64,000 nt of DNA from Gambelia wislizenii (GCA_030847615.1 JAUMIR010000005.1:218162645-218226644); one strand, 5' to 3'; positions 10,837 through 22,610 are shown, numbered from the stretch's first letter. The notes: generated by a model from the letters alone, not told the origin. A program made the numbers and translations.

Positions 10837-11183
10837 TCTGTTTAATGATCTGCTCTAGAATCTTCCCTGGTATTGATGTCAGACTAACTGGACGATAATT
10901 TTTGGGATCCTCTTTTTTTCCCTTTTTGAAGATTAGGACAACGTTTGCCCTCCTCCAGTCTGCTGGGACTTCTCCTGTTCTAAAGGCAAGATACATAAGT
11001 GAGAAAAATCACATGCTATGACAAAAAGATGTCTTTCCCTATTTGCAGGCATACCTCTTTTTTAAAAAATGTGCTAAACATATTTTGCCTAACTTGAGCC
11101 TCATTTCTTTTGGTTCCACTGAAAGCCTCCTTGATTTCCTCAAAAAGAATTTGGACTCAAGCACAATGCCTTTGTGACTTAAA

Positions 11184-11406
11184 GGACTTTATCACACTAC
11201 GCTGTTATAGTGCTATTATTCCACTTTAACTGCTACAGCTGCCTCATGTGGAATTCTGGGGTTTGTAGTTTAGTGAGACCTAAGAACTCTCTGGCTGAGG
11301 AGGCTAAATGCCCCTCCCTAAACTACAAATCTCAGGATTCCAAGGAGGCTGCCATAACAGTTAAAGTGGAATAATAGTGGTATAATAGTGTAGTGTGATA
11401 ATTTCC
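11184..11406. mobile_element. Hairpin MITE, about 223 bp (GGACTTTATCACAC ends)
   Basis: The left end GGACTTTATCACACTAC pairs with the right end GTAGTGTGATAATTTCC. The arms continue with TTATTCCACTTTAAC against GTTAAAGTGGAATAA, and the centre pairs GGTTTGTAGTTTAG with CTAAACTACAAATC. This is the best-preserved member of a family seen several times here. Its terminal motif is one base away from that of the foldback elements. Confidence 0.8.
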
Positions 11407-11409
11407 TTA

Positions 11410-12635
11410 ATTTGGGCTGGCTGCTTCAACATGGCAAAAGCCCAAAACTTGGAAATGCTACTGTGTTGGGCTACAGTTTCCAAAATCCTCCAGTCAGCAT
11501 GGCCAATTACTGTTCTGGGAGTCATAATCCAAAAACATTTCTATGTTCTACAAAAGCCAGAGTACCATGGGGGTGGTGATCAAACCACAAAAACCACCTG
11601 GGATACCCAGGTAATGTATTAACTGATAGGAGTGTATGTGGAGTGGATTTAGCTTTGTTCCCTGTCAGATCCAGGTGATGTTTTGTTTACTGACTGATCA
11701 GGGGGTTGGAAGGGAAGAAAAAACAGAGCTCTACTGGGCTCCCAGAGGCTTCAAAGATGGTAGCTACAAGTTGTCATAAGTGAAATAATAGGGCAATGTT
11801 ACCAAACTCTCCAAATGTCCTGGTTTGGCAGAGGCAGTCCTGATTAATCTGCTGCCATCCCAGTTTTAAGCTGCTTCTAAAATGTTGTTTCTCTCCTCCT
11901 CCTATTTCCCCCCTTGGCCCTCAGCTTACTTCAGTTGCTGCAAACTGAATTCAAAGTGCAAAGGTAGTTTGTACTGTTCATTCAGCAGGGGAGAGAGGAA
12001 AAGAGGGGGCAGAATCTTACCCTTCCCAGTAGGCTTAGGCAAAAGCAAACTGTTGCAGCCTGTCCTAGTTCTTGTGTTTCTCGTCAGTAATAATTTCTGT
12101 CACTTCGTCCACACTCTCATGTTGCTTGGCCATATGTATCCTGTTTTTCATGTGTGAAACGTTGGAGGGTGTGTGTTACACAAAATGTAGGAGACAGATC
12201 AGATCTACACATTCTATTTTTGGTTTTCTTTTCTCCAGTTTGGATTAGGGCAGCAGCACTCCAGGGCTGCTTTTAACTAAAAAATATAAATGCAGGGAGA
12301 GAATGTTTAACACAAAATATAAATCATGTAAAATATAGATTACATATCCCTTCACTGTTTCCTTTTAACCTAGCTGAGTGCTATGGTTATTACATGAAAG
12401 ACTGGACAGGGCACTTGTGTCTTTAATATGAATATAAATTATACAAATTATAAATTACAGATCCCATCAAGGACAATGGATGAAGAGTATAAAGGACTGT
12501 GGAAAGGCAAGACAGAAGAGCTAGGCTGGAAGTAAAAAGGGTTAAATAAAAGAGATACTGGAAAGAAAATATTTCAGAAAGGAGAAGAAGAACAGCTTTC
12601 AGTGACAAAGAAGTAGAAATGGGTCAAGTCTTCAA

Positions 12636-12667
<32 letters not shown>

Positions 12668-13400
12668 GCCCAGATAAAATGAGATACAGTACAGAAGAAT
12701 CAAAGTAGGTGCAGCTCGCCTCTTTTCGTTCACATCCATGCCCCTGACCTGCTCCCCCACCCCCTTACCCAATCCATCTTCCAAGGAAAGAAAAAACCTC
12801 TGCTCAGGAAAGGGGATGGGAGGAGAGGTTTTGAAGGCTCATCCAGCGCCACAAAAAAGTAGGTAGGAAGAAGAAAGAATGCATTGGACAAGCAGCCACT
12901 GTACTCCCATCCATAGAAACTGTGATCAAAGATTTGGATCCTTTTTATTCTGAAGCAAGGCCTTGCCTTGAGTTTACTGGCATTCAGTACTGTGCACACA
13001 AAAGCAGCCAGTGCTTAACTTCTTTGCACCCCTGACTGTCCGAGGACATGGGTACCGGTACTCTTTTAATCAAGGCCAAGGAACATGTGTCATTTGAATG
13101 TTTTGTTACAAGAGAGAAAGAGCAAGAGGCAAACAGAGACAGAGTCAGACTAGGGATGGGAAGAATATTCAAAAATATGCCAAAAATGAAAAATTGATTC
13201 TTCCCGTTAGTAAGATTCTCCTTTACCACCATCTTCCATGGAACCAGAACGGGAGAACAGCTGAACAATGCAGATGTTGTGTGATAAGGTAAGGCGGAAT
13301 GTGATATTCTCGGGCTTTACTGCTGCTTTCCTTGTGCAATAAGACTCTTAGAAAATGCTGGTTTCAGTGCAAAAAAAAGCACGTGTGAATGTTGTGCAGA
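11410..13400. other. No gene seen
   Basis: Holds one short hairpin repeat (11460-11535) and the (TG)n tract at 12636. Reading frames are under 100 codons and resemble no family I know. Confidence 0.6.
12636..12666. repeat. (TG)n microsatellite with GC end
   Basis: Twelve TG units followed by GCGCGC; alternating purine-pyrimidine DNA. Confidence 0.95.
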
Positions 13401-13404
13401 CATA

Positions 13405-13982
13405 GGACTTTATCAGACACTCAAAATACGGCATCATAAGGATGCCACATAACTGTGAAAGGGCGTGCAGATCAGACGACATCACCCTTTCATGGTTAAA
13501 AACAGCCCAAATCCCGTCATTTTTAATGGATGGCTTAAGTTGTCAATAGATCCCCCTGCTGCTTTTTTGCTGGCGTTGCCAGCATGCAAAACTTCGGGCC
13601 ATTTAAATCTTGTACTTACCTGACAATGGCCAGACAATGGCTAAACACTTCCTGGTCAGATTGGGACATCCACGTAGGTTTCACTCTTTTTATGACCCTC
13701 CCTAGGTTATGTGGAACCTTTAAAATGTGTGTGTGCATCTTTTAAAACTTTTTATGCTTTATTTTGGTTATTAATGTTGAATTTCCCACACGATAAAATT
13801 GCATGAGATTTTGATCGAGGAACTGAACAAGGCTCCATTCACTTCCTCTTTACTGCTGGGAGCCTTTGCCAGGATTACAAGGTGTGTGTGTGTGTGTGTA
13901 GAATATTCTTTTGCTGGCATAAAAATGTTTTTTTTTTATGCTGGCAAAAGAATGGTTTAAAGGGCGGCATCTGATAAAGTCC
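13405..13982. mobile_element. Inverted-repeat element of 578 bp (GGACTTTATCAGAC ends)
   Basis: The ends are GGACTTTATCAGAC and ATCTGATAAAGTCC. It is not a full palindrome: only the termini and an inner pair around TTTTGCTGGCATAAAAA pair. It is related in reverse orientation to 56132-56711 and to 34818-35392. The flanking triplets are ATA and TAA, so the target duplication has decayed or is absent. A (TG)n tract lies inside at 13881-13899. Confidence 0.75.
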
Positions 13983-15398
13983 TAAATCTTGAACTGCAAA
14001 TAGCCTTTGAAATCTGTACAGTTTTTGAAGACTTTCTTGGAGCAAGAAGAAAATTAGCAAAGGATTACACTTCCAAGACAGACTCTTTCAGGCCTTCAGT
14101 TTGAAAAGCCTACATCCAGTACTGGTCATCTGTGATTCAGAGTGTTGGGAGGTTACTTTTTTGGGCTACAGTTCCCAGAATTCCCTAGCCAGCATGGCTC
14201 TTAGCCATTTTAACTAGGAGATTCTGGGGATTATATTTCCAAAACGATTTTTTTCCAACCTCTGCTTTAGAACCCAACTTACTGTGCCAAGTCTAAGGAG
14301 GCTACTTCAGACTTTACAAAAAACTGAGGATAGAGGAAGAAGAAGTGGTCCTTCCTGTTTCTTTTGCTACTTCATCCTGCATTGTCCATAAAGCCTGAGC
14401 TAGGTCTAGGATAAATAGTGCTCTCGGTCAAGAGCACCTCCAATTCCCCTTCCCCATCAGCATACTGCTTTCTTTTAAAGAGATAGTTTATTACTGTGAA
14501 CAGTGGAAGTGGTGACTGTATGGACTACAAATCCCATGAGCTTTATCCAGCATAGGCAACCATGACAGAATATGGGAATTGCAGTCTAGTGACATCTGGA
14601 GGGCCTCACACTCTTCAATCCTAGTGCATATTGTTCATTGTGTTTGTTATGTTCTTAATAGTTGGCAATGTTGTCTCAAAGTAAAGGCATGTCCCACTAA
14701 TTTTTATCTAGAATGAACAGCATCAAACTAGAAATTAAAAAAGAAACATACTTTGAAAATAGCTGAAGGAAGTCCAGTCATGTAGCTCATAGAATCATAG
14801 AATCATAGAGTTGGAAGAGATCACAAGGGCCATCTAGTCCAACCCCCTGCCATCCAGCCTCTGTTTAAAAAGAAGGAGACTCCTCCACGCTACAAGGCAG
14901 CACATTCCACTGCCGAACAGCTCTTACTGTCAGGAAGTTCTTCCTAATGTTTAGGTGGACTCTTTTTTCCTGTAGTTTGAACCCATTGCTCCGTGTCCTA
15001 TTCTCTGGAGCTGCAGAAAACAAGCTTGCTCCCTCCTCAGTATGACATCTTTTCAAATATTTAAACATGGCTATCATGTACCCTCTTAACCTTCTCTTCC
15101 ACAGGCTAAACATACCCAGCTCCCTAAGCCGCTCCTCATAGGGCATGGCTTCTAGACCTCCTACCATTTTGGCCTCCCTCCTCTGGACACATTCCAGCTT
15201 GTCCATATCCTTCTGGAATTGTGGTGCTCAGAACTGGACACAGTATTCCAGGTGAGGTCTGACTAAAGCAGAATAGAGTGGCACTATTACTTCCCTTGAT
15301 CTAGACACTATACTCCTATTGATGCAGTCTAGAATCACATTGGCTTTTTTAGCTGCCATGTCACATTGCTAACTCATGTTCAGTTTGTGGTTCACTAA

Positions 15399-16312
15399 GG
15401 GGTCGTTTACACGGCAAAAATAATCCTCAAAGAATTCAGCAAGAAGCCTTATAGTTCCCACATGTTCCACATCTCCAGCGACCTTTTTGGAAGGAGGGGG
15501 GCAAAAAAACCCCTAAGTGGCACATTTTTGGACACCGCTGATTTTCCGACTTTTTAAAAAAAGTGCCGCATATTTGCGCATTAACGCATATGTGAACTAT
15601 CCGACACATTAAAGTTCGGAATGTCAGCCATCCACAGAAGTGGGCGGTTTGGTAAAGTGACGCAACAGAAACCCGCCCAAACATCTGTCGTACTTCTCCG
15701 GTAAACATCTGCTTTATAGCATCCTCTGTACCAGGCAGCAGCTTAAGGGCAGCAAATGCAGTAATAATGTTCTTTTTCGCCCCAGTCCGCATACTCAAGT
15801 ACTCCATCAAGGAGTTTTGTTCTTGATGGAGTCTTTTATTTTTCCTAATGTTCATTCTTCTTCGGTAGGATCTACACTTCTCAGAAAATGAAACCATTGT
15901 AGAAATTACTCTAATAGCCAAATATAAGCAGGAATTGAGGGTAGTGAGCACCTCCATGGCTGCTACAATGTTGAATTATCACCAATGAGAACTCAATGAG
16001 GGGGATCACAGGTGACCAATAGGAGAACGAGTGGCGGGAATTCCTGAAGGAAGTACGTTGGAAAGGAATAACGTTCTTCGTTGATTGATAGGTAAGATCA
16101 TTAAAACATGCGGAATATTAATATCATGGGAACTACAATTGTTCGACTTAAAGAACTTCACATCTTATTTAAATGCACATCATAACCGCATGTGAACTAC
16201 ATCACGGAATTAAATAGGATCCGAAATAATATCGTGGGAACTATGTGGCACTAAATCGAAAATGCGCTCATGCGATAAATATCGCAACAAAAATAGCCAT
16301 GGAACCGGCCCC
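15399..16312. mobile_element. Harbinger-like element, 914 bp, TSD TAA
   Basis: The left end is GGGGTCGTTTACACGGC; the right end, read inward, is GGGGCCGGTTCCATGGC. TAA is duplicated at 15396-15398 and 16313-16315, and removal restores CR1. The 3-bp T-A target and GGGG ends fit PIF/Harbinger. It is related at its left end to the next element. A 173-residue frame on the minus strand lies inside. Confidence 0.8.
15436..15957 (-). CDS. Unrecognised 173-residue reading frame inside a Harbinger-like element
   Basis: It fills the left two thirds of the 914-bp element and has an ATG at 15957. The N-terminal third is basic (KCRSYRRRMNIRKNKR at about 27-42), followed by a helical-looking stretch with AFAALKLLPGTEDAIKQMF at about 67-85. 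The last third is Cys-rich. I do not recognise a complete domain. The basic N-terminus could be a worn transposase or Myb-like partner-protein piece, since Harbinger elements encode both, but no DDE residues are identifiable. It may be a chance frame in AT-poor element DNA. Confidence 0.3.
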   Translation of the reverse strand: MEVLTTLNSCLYLAIRVISTMVSFSEKCRSYRRRMNIRKNKRLHQEQNSLMEYLSMRTGAKKNIITAFAALKLLPGTEDAIKQMFTGEVRQMFGRVSVASLYQTAHFCGWLTFRTLMCRIVHICVNAQICGTFFKKSENQRCPKMCHLGVFLPPSFQKGRWRCGTCGNYKASC

Positions 16313-16323
16313 TAAGACTCCTA

Positions 16324-17407
16324 GTGGTCATTTACATGGCAAAAAAAAAAATAAAAAATCCTCAAAGAATTCACCCAGATTCCTAATGGTCCTCATGCAT
16401 TTTGGGCCAAAGTCACACTAGGAGGGGGCAAAAATACCACTGAAATGCAGGATAACTGTTATCGCAATTTTTCCCAATCTTTTTTTGAAAAGAAGCAATA
16501 TATTTGGGAAAATGTGCACAATAGGACATCTGTACAACACATTTGCAAGCAGTTATCTATACAATCAATTCGCAAAAGGGCAAAATTCACAGCAGCAAGA
16601 AGGAGGAGTTTGCCACACTGCCTGTGGGAGGGAAGGGACATGGCCACCTTGCCGTGAGGTCTTTGGGTCTTTGGCCCACCCTCCCCCACTGCACCACAGA
16701 CTCTGGCCATAGAGGAGCGGCCTCAGGAGCGACAGAGCAGTGTTGTTGTCATTGGGCCTCCAGCCGCGCCCACTTCTTTGCCATGGCCCTAGAGGCCTCA
16801 GGCGCAACATGGCTGTGTGAACCTCTGTGCTACTCCCAAGGCCTCTACGGTCAGTGTCCGCAATACAGGGGGTGTGGCCAAGGCCCAATGACAGCCTTGG
16901 GCGTGGTGCAGCATTGTCGTCCGCTGCCCCCTTCTGTGCCACTGACTCTGGCCTTAGAGGCCTCGGGAGCAGCATGGCTGTGGACTGGCCGTTGTTGCTG
17001 TCATTGGGCCTTCACCCCCCCACCGCAGACAGAAGAACTTTCTAGATCTCAGCCTTACGTTTTTTTTAACTTTGGCGGAAGATTTGAGACAATTTTTTTG
17101 TTCCTGAATGGGCCAAAACTGCCTTAAAAATCCAGTATTTACCCCCTTGTCTTGCAAAGCCCCCCACCCCCCCCAAAACAGCAGCAGCATTGTTGCTGTT
17201 GTTGGGCCTTTGGCCTGCCCCCTCCCCACTGCTCCATGGACTCTGGCCCTAGAGGCCTCAGGAGTGGCGTGGCTGTGTGAACTGCATAATCCGCTACTTC
17301 TTTGGTACAACTACTTTAGAAGAAAATCATGGGAACAAATGGCCACTGGTGTGAAAGGGAGGTAAGGTGATATTTTCTGCACTTAATTCTCCCATGTAAC
17401 TGACCCC
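16324..17407. mobile_element. Second Harbinger-like element, 1084 bp, TSD CTA
   Basis: The left end GTGGTCATTTACATGGC and the right end (inward GGGGTCAGTTACATGGG) are inverted repeats. CTA is duplicated at 16321-16323 and 17408-17410. The first ~50 bp resemble the first 50 bp of the element at 15399 (shared ATCCTCAAAGAATTCA), so both are one family. The core is GC-rich with imperfect repeats. Confidence 0.75.
16600..17285. repeat. GC-rich imperfect repeats in the Harbinger core
   Basis: The phrase GACTCTGGCC(T/A)TAGAGGCCTC, followed by a CATGGCTGTG-like block, recurs in diverged form near 16697, 16785, 16940 and 17240. Blocks containing TTGTTGCTGTCATTGGGCCT alternate with it. Several long overlapping frames on both strands here are composition artefacts. 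Confidence 0.6.
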
Positions 17408-17456
17408 CTAGATTCCTTTCACATATAGTGCCATCAAGCCAGGTGTCACCCATCCT

Positions 17457-17790
17457 AGAATCATAGAATCATAGAATTGTAGAGTTGGAAGAGACCACGA
17501 GGGCCATCAAGTGCAACCCCCTGCCACGCAAGAAATCTTGATCAAAGCATCCCCGACAGATGGCAATCCAGCCTCTGTTTAAAGACCTCCAAGGAAGGAG
17601 ACCCCACCATGCTCCGAGGGAGTGTGTTCCACAGCCGAACAACTCTTACTGTCAGAATGTTCCTCCTAATGTTGAGGTGGAATCTCTGTTCCTGGAGCTT
17701 GCATCATTGCTCCGTGTTCCAGTCTCTGGAGCAGCAGAAAACAAGCCTGCTCCATCCTCAGCGTGACATCCCTTCAAATACTTAAACGTG
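17457..17790 (-). mobile_element. Short CR1 insertion (334 bp) inside an older CR1, TSD ATCCT
   Basis: It starts with octamer repeats at 17457 and ends (5' truncation) after ACTTAAAC at about 17788. ATCCT flanks both sides (17452-17456, 17791-17795). The older CR1 reads on across it. It is closer in sequence to the 29-kb copy than its host is, so it is younger. Confidence 0.85.
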
Positions 17791-17939
17791 ATCCTGTATC
17801 TGTGCTTTTCATTTTTATTGTCCAAGTGTAGTATACTACATTTCTCCTTCTTGAAATTCATTTTGTTAGTTTTGACCCTGCTTTCTAATCTGTTAAGGTC
17901 ATATTGAATTCTGATCTTTTGAAAATTAATACCTAAACG

Positions 17940-18131
17940 ACTTGTAGAACCTGGAATGGAAGGTTAAGGACATTTAACTGTTTCCTTTCAACCCAGCTCA
18001 GTGCTAGGTTTGTTGCATGAAAGAGAGGAAAGAGCCATTGTACCTTTAATATCTGTATGGAAGACAAGCCACATGTGCTGAAAGTCCCTCTTTCACACAA
18101 CTACCAAAAGTACAAGAAGCCTCTCTCTTAA

Positions 18132-18168
<37 letters not shown>

Positions 18169-20365
18169 TGGTCACCCTACTCACAAGGCACATCAACAAA
18201 CACACTTGGCTTGGCTGCTCCCTCAGCTTGGCTTCCAAAGTAAGCATCCAGCTTGCTCACTTCCAAAAGTCTATTGGTGTGTAAAGCAAGTATGTATTAC
18301 ATTGGGGTCCTGCCCACTAAAACCCCCTAAACAAAAACAAAACAGATTTAGAGGAGGGATTTTCCTCAGGATCAGGGGAGGAAAGAATAAAGAGTTAGAA
18401 CACATTTTTGGTCAGGTCCAATGTGGTCCTGGATTACGCAAGGCACTTCTGTCACCGTTTCTTTGTAGACATTAAAGACTTCCCTGAATGCCACAGCTGT
18501 AAAGTAGGGAATACAGTGGCCTATCACACAAGGTTGCTGAGAAAACCATGAGTCTGCAGACTTTTAAGGCATGCTACGGAAACTGTTGTTATTATTATCA
18601 TTAGCAGCTGTATTGACATGTTATTTAGACAATCAGGCTCTCGCTTCATAATCTGTATTGTCCACTTGGGGATAATTGGAGTATGCTGTTTCCTCTTAAG
18701 AGGTTGGTCAAATACTTTGCCACTGGTGAATAATTTAAATGTGTATCTAGAGAAAATGATTTCATTTTTATCCTGAATCTAGCCAGCTCTTTCGTCATGT
18801 TTGGAAGCTTAAAATGGTTTTAAAACTGCAGCTTTGCTTCTGAAAAACATTTTTGTCACTTCTGTAATGGATTCCATAACTCCTGTTAGGGTGTAGGCTG
18901 TCTTGCTTTGAGAAGATGGGTCTCTCAGGGCTTCTATTTTCCGCCATAGAGATAGATTATTGGACCCTTGGAGAATTTTTTTGGGGGAGGGGGGAATTGC
19001 AGAGTTTTTGAAAGTTTGCTTCTTGGACTATAATTCCTAGACTCTCCCATGCCATCCTGGCTAGTGGTTGAAGGATTCTGGGAATCAGAGTCCCAAAAGT
19101 GACATTTCCAAGCTCTGATTGAGAGCCGTCTTGTGCGTGTAACCTGTGCTCCTGGTAAGAGCCGTCAAAGAGAGCAAAAATGAGTATTTGCTGCAAATGT
19201 TGTATGCATCAGATTTTATGAGTTCATTTGTGAAAATAGATCAGTGCTCAGGTCTGATTTGCAAATGCGGAAAGTGCAACCAATGATTTCAGCTGTAATC
19301 TATAAGAGATGCTCCCTGGTATTTCTTTGCCACACCATGTGATAATTACCCACTTCTGTTCAAGGGCTCTCTTCTCCTCTTACCTTGAACTAACCTATTT
19401 GAAGAGACCCCATGTGCCTGTGTGTCTCTCCATTCATTAATAAAACATCCCTCCCTCCCTTGTGTCTCTTTCTGGCTCAGTTCTTGCTACATAACATGAT
19501 ATTCTTGATGTAATATTTTTTTCCTTGGCCACAAACAATTTTTTCTAAAAGGAAATTCCTCTTTCCCATGCCATTCCAGTGCCAGGTCTCTTCCAAATTC
19601 CCTCTAGTGTTAAGAGCCTGTGGAAAAGTAAACTAAAACTTCTGGGAATGTTTGTTTATTGCTCCTATTGGCTCAGCAAAGAATTGTCATCACTTCCAAC
19701 TATTTTCTACTATATATCACACTGAGATAATGGACTTACATGTGGAGCAGCTATTCTCATGTCTAGAAATGTTTGCTTTGATTCTTCCATGCAAACAGAA
19801 GTTTTAGCTTCAGTTCCCAGAGGTTTACCATACTGTACTCTCCAGGAACAGATACTGAATTTTTGTGACTTGTGCCTAAAATACAGCAAAGGACAAGACG
19901 GAAGAGAGAAACTGGAGGATTAATTGCTGGGAGTGGTTGTTTTGTCCTTCTGTAGGATAATGTTCCCATAAAGTGTGACTACTTGATTTCTGGTCAGGAA
20001 GCAACAAGAACTGGGATATATATGAAGCCTTTCTGTTTAATTCCTTCATTTTATGTATAGCAAGCACAAAACCTGGCGGGGGGGGGGTCTGCTGTAGAGT
20101 TTTTTTGCTGGAACCCTAAATCACACAACCAAACCAGTGGCAGAGTGGGGGATAGGACAGATGTGGGCCACTAGATACACACTGCTGGTTAAGGGAGTAG
20201 AACCAATTTTAATGCGGAAGTGGGGGACATATGGCTTTCCAGATATTTTGGACTACCACTCCAGCATCTCTTGCCACTGGCCATGCTGGGAGTTGATGCC
20301 CAAAATATCTGGACAGCCAAATGTTCTCCACCTCTTGTCTACTGTAACATATAAGCCCCAGACTA
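17940..20365. other. No gene seen
   Basis: AT-rich DNA with the (AAT)n tract, one short hairpin repeat (19020-19105) and one (20230-20330). A pyrimidine tract before CAG at about 19455-19480 looks like a splice acceptor by chance; no exon-like frame follows. Confidence 0.55.
18130..18167. repeat. (AAT)n microsatellite
   Basis: About 12 perfect units. Confidence 0.95.
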
Positions 20366-20590
20366 GAGATAGCTGACATGGTGTAGCGGTTTGAGTGTTG
20401 AACTAAGCTCTGGGAGAACTGAATTTGAATCCCAGCTGAGGCATGGAAATCCACTGAGTGACCTTCGGCAACTCACACTCTCTCAACCTCAGAGAAAGGC
20501 AATGGCAAACTCACTCTGAAGAAATCTTGCCGAGAAAAACCTATGATAGGCTTTTGGATTGGAGTCAACTTGGAAGCACATAACAACAAC
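20366..20590 (+). repeat. Sauria-type SINE
   Basis: Head with GGTGTAGCGGTTTGAGTGTT, then the box GAATTTGAATCCCAG, the CTCTCAACCTCAGAGAAAGG body, and a BovB-type tail ending in CATAACAACAAC. More diverged than 2421-2636. Confidence 0.85.
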
Positions 20591-20616
20591 CCAGTTGGAT
20601 GCATGAACAAATCTAA

Positions 20617-20780
20617 GGAGATTTTCAGACGCGATTTTTGGGTCTATATATTCCGAAACAGTTCCATTGCTGCCGCGCGGCAGGGGAGAAGTTTTGGATG
20701 ACGCCGTTCTTCTGCCAAACCCCTCTGTGTCACTTCCGTGACAGTATGGAGGAAGCCGCGTCATATTTCACTCACGATTT
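20617..20780. mobile_element. Left half of a foldback element, right arm missing
   Basis: It starts GGAGATTTTCAGACGCG and runs through sequence resembling the left arms of the related palindromes, up to TTTCACTCACGAT, which is the usual centre. The other arm is absent and unrelated AT-rich DNA follows. The break at the centre of symmetry suggests loss of one arm by replication slippage or hairpin cleavage. Confidence 0.6.
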
Positions 20781-21549
20781 TAAATTCAGCTTTATAACTG
20801 ACCAGCACAGGAGCACAAATGTCAGAGCAAAGGCAATTATGTTGCAAATGAAGAGCATTAAGGCTGACAGGAAAGTGATTAAAAGAATGATGGCAGGGAA
20901 TTATTTTTATTCTGGTGTTGTTTTTTGCATATTATCACTCAACTCAGGATTCAGAAGATATCCTTGACAGTTTTGCTGCAACAGACAAAGATGGCTATCC
21001 TGATGGAAGTGGTCCAGAAAAGTAAATTTTCCCAGCTCTGCTTTCTCTAAAAACCTTACTCAGCATCTCTCTCCTCCTTTCTTCATCCTCTCCTTTTTTC
21101 TTTACATAGAAAGCTTGGTGACGTCATCCCTAGTTAAGAGAGGTGGGAGGAGGGGAGAGAAAGACATGTTTTTTTCTCTAAAATCACCTCTCCCTGTGTA
21201 CACCTGCCCAAGGATTGATGTCTGCTGGAGGCCTCCTTCTCTATGTCCCACCAGTGAAGGTAATAGAAGATGTGGGAGAGGGACTTCTCTGCTGTAGCAC
21301 TCCAGTAGCGTAATGCCCTCCCCTTAGGAGCCTGATTCATACCAGTGCTGGATTCCAATGCTAACTAAAAACAAACCTTTTTATTAAAGTTTTTGGGGCC
21401 TCATTGATTTCACCCAAATCTGTACATGGGCATGGTCTTAAAATGATCTTAAACTGTTTTAGTTTCTCAGCTTGTCTTAAATGTTATTGCCTTGTTTTAG
21501 TTTGTCAATTTTTTTAAAAAATATGCTTTTAGTCTATTTACATTATTAT

Positions 21550-22610
21550 TCAAAGGCATATAGTGCATTTGGAAGACTTTACAAAAGAGTCTGGAGTAAT
21601 AAGCACCTGAGACGAAGCACAAAAATCAGTGTGTATAGAGCCATTGTACAGTACTGTCTATTCCTCTTTATGGGTCTGAAACATGGGTCACCTATCGCCA
21701 CCACTTACGACTCCTCAAACGCTTCCATCAGCGCTGTCTATGCACAATCCTAAATATACACTGGACTGACTATGGAGATTTTCAGGCGCCTCTTTCAGCC
21801 TCTTGCCACACAAGCAGCCTCCGGTGCAGTAACGAGGCTGCTGCACGGCAAGGGGTCCATTTCGGATGATGCCGTTTCTCTCTCGGCGTCGTCCGTGACT
21901 GTTGTGGCTAGCATTGGAGGCGGCTGCGTTGTTTTTTACTCACGGACAACTTCCGTGAGTGAAAAACAGCACGGCCACCTCCAGTGCTAGCCGCAACAGT
22001 CACGGACGACACCGAGAGAGAAACAGCATCGTCCGAAATGGACCCCTTGCCACGCAGCAGCCTCGTTACTGCTCCGGAGGCTGCTTGCGCGGCAAGAGGC
22101 TGAAAGAGGCGTCTGAAAATCTCCTATGTGACGAATGTTACTATCCTTGAGCAAGCAGGGATCACCAGCATTGAGGCCATGATATTGAGAACACAGCTGC
22201 GCTGGGCAGGGCATGTTTCTAGGATGGAGGACCATCGCCTCCCAAAAATAGTATTCTACGGTGAACTCGCCATGGGTCAGCGTAAGAGGGGTGCTCCAAA
22301 AAAACGATACAAGGACTCCCTGAAATAACATCTCAGACTCAGCCAAACTGATCACCAACAATGGTCCGCCCTGGCCTCACATCGGGAGGCATGGAGACGC
22401 ACTATCCACAATGCTGCAGCCTTATTTGAGAACTCACACCGAACAAGTCTTGAAGAGAAACGACAATGCAGAAAGAATCACAACCCAGAAACATCACCCA
22501 AGGATACCTTCTGCTGTGCTTTCTGCAACCGGTCTTGTTTATCTCGGATTGGGCTTTTTAGTCATCAGGGTGCTTGCAGAAAGCATGGGATGAGTCCTTC
22601 CTGATTCTTT
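21550..22610 (+). mobile_element. Zinc-finger LINE 3' end, interrupted by a foldback element
   Basis: Encodes the C-terminal part of a non-LTR reverse transcriptase: SAFGRLYKRVWSNKHLRRST (from about 21571), then RWAGHVSRMEDHRLPK (after the insertion, about 22200), and a final C-x2-C-x12-H-x3-C finger. One stop interrupts the frame at 22327. The 3' end AAGAAAAGCCAGAGA has no poly-A. The clade is not certain; Ingi/Vingi-type LINEs known from lizards are one possibility. Confidence 0.75.
21774..22124. mobile_element. Foldback element, 351-bp palindrome, TSD TAT
   Basis: Same family as 10495-10836, with shared arm blocks such as GGACGACACCGAGAGAGAAA. It is inserted in a zinc-finger LINE. The uninterrupted copy at 60780-60800 shows the empty site, and TAT is duplicated at 21771-21773 and 22125-22127. 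The arms match almost throughout. No coding capacity. Confidence 0.92.

Larger units (their letters stand above)
7669..10984 (-). mobile_element. CR1 LINE copy, interrupted by three DNA elements
   Basis: The CR1 segments are 7669-8248, 8599-8893, 10042-10494 and 10837-10984. They join into one collinear 3' part of CR1 ORF2 when compared with the copy at 29110-32590. They cover part of the reverse transcriptase and the C-terminus ([23 protein letters not shown] and FADDTKLGG are readable). The copy is 5' truncated at about 10984. Three elements with clean target duplications sit inside it and are listed separately. Hybrid reading frames over the junctions are chance fusions. Confidence 0.92.
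14788..17935 (-). mobile_element. CR1 LINE copy, host to two Harbinger-like elements and another CR1
   Basis: The segments 14788-15398, 16313-16323, 17408-17456 and 17791-17935 are collinear with the CR1 at 29110-32590. They encode the RT C-terminus in worn form. The copy is older than the others, with frameshifts and many substitutions. Its 3' end at 14788 shows the CATAGAAT octamers. Confidence 0.88.

Noticed and set aside
16543..17310. Overlapping frames of 118-194 codons on both strands
   Set aside because: They lie in the GC-rich repeated core of the second Harbinger-like element, with no domain and no consistent strand.
19440..19485. Splice acceptor-like pyrimidine tract before CAG
   Set aside because: No exon-length conserved frame follows; such tracts are common by chance.
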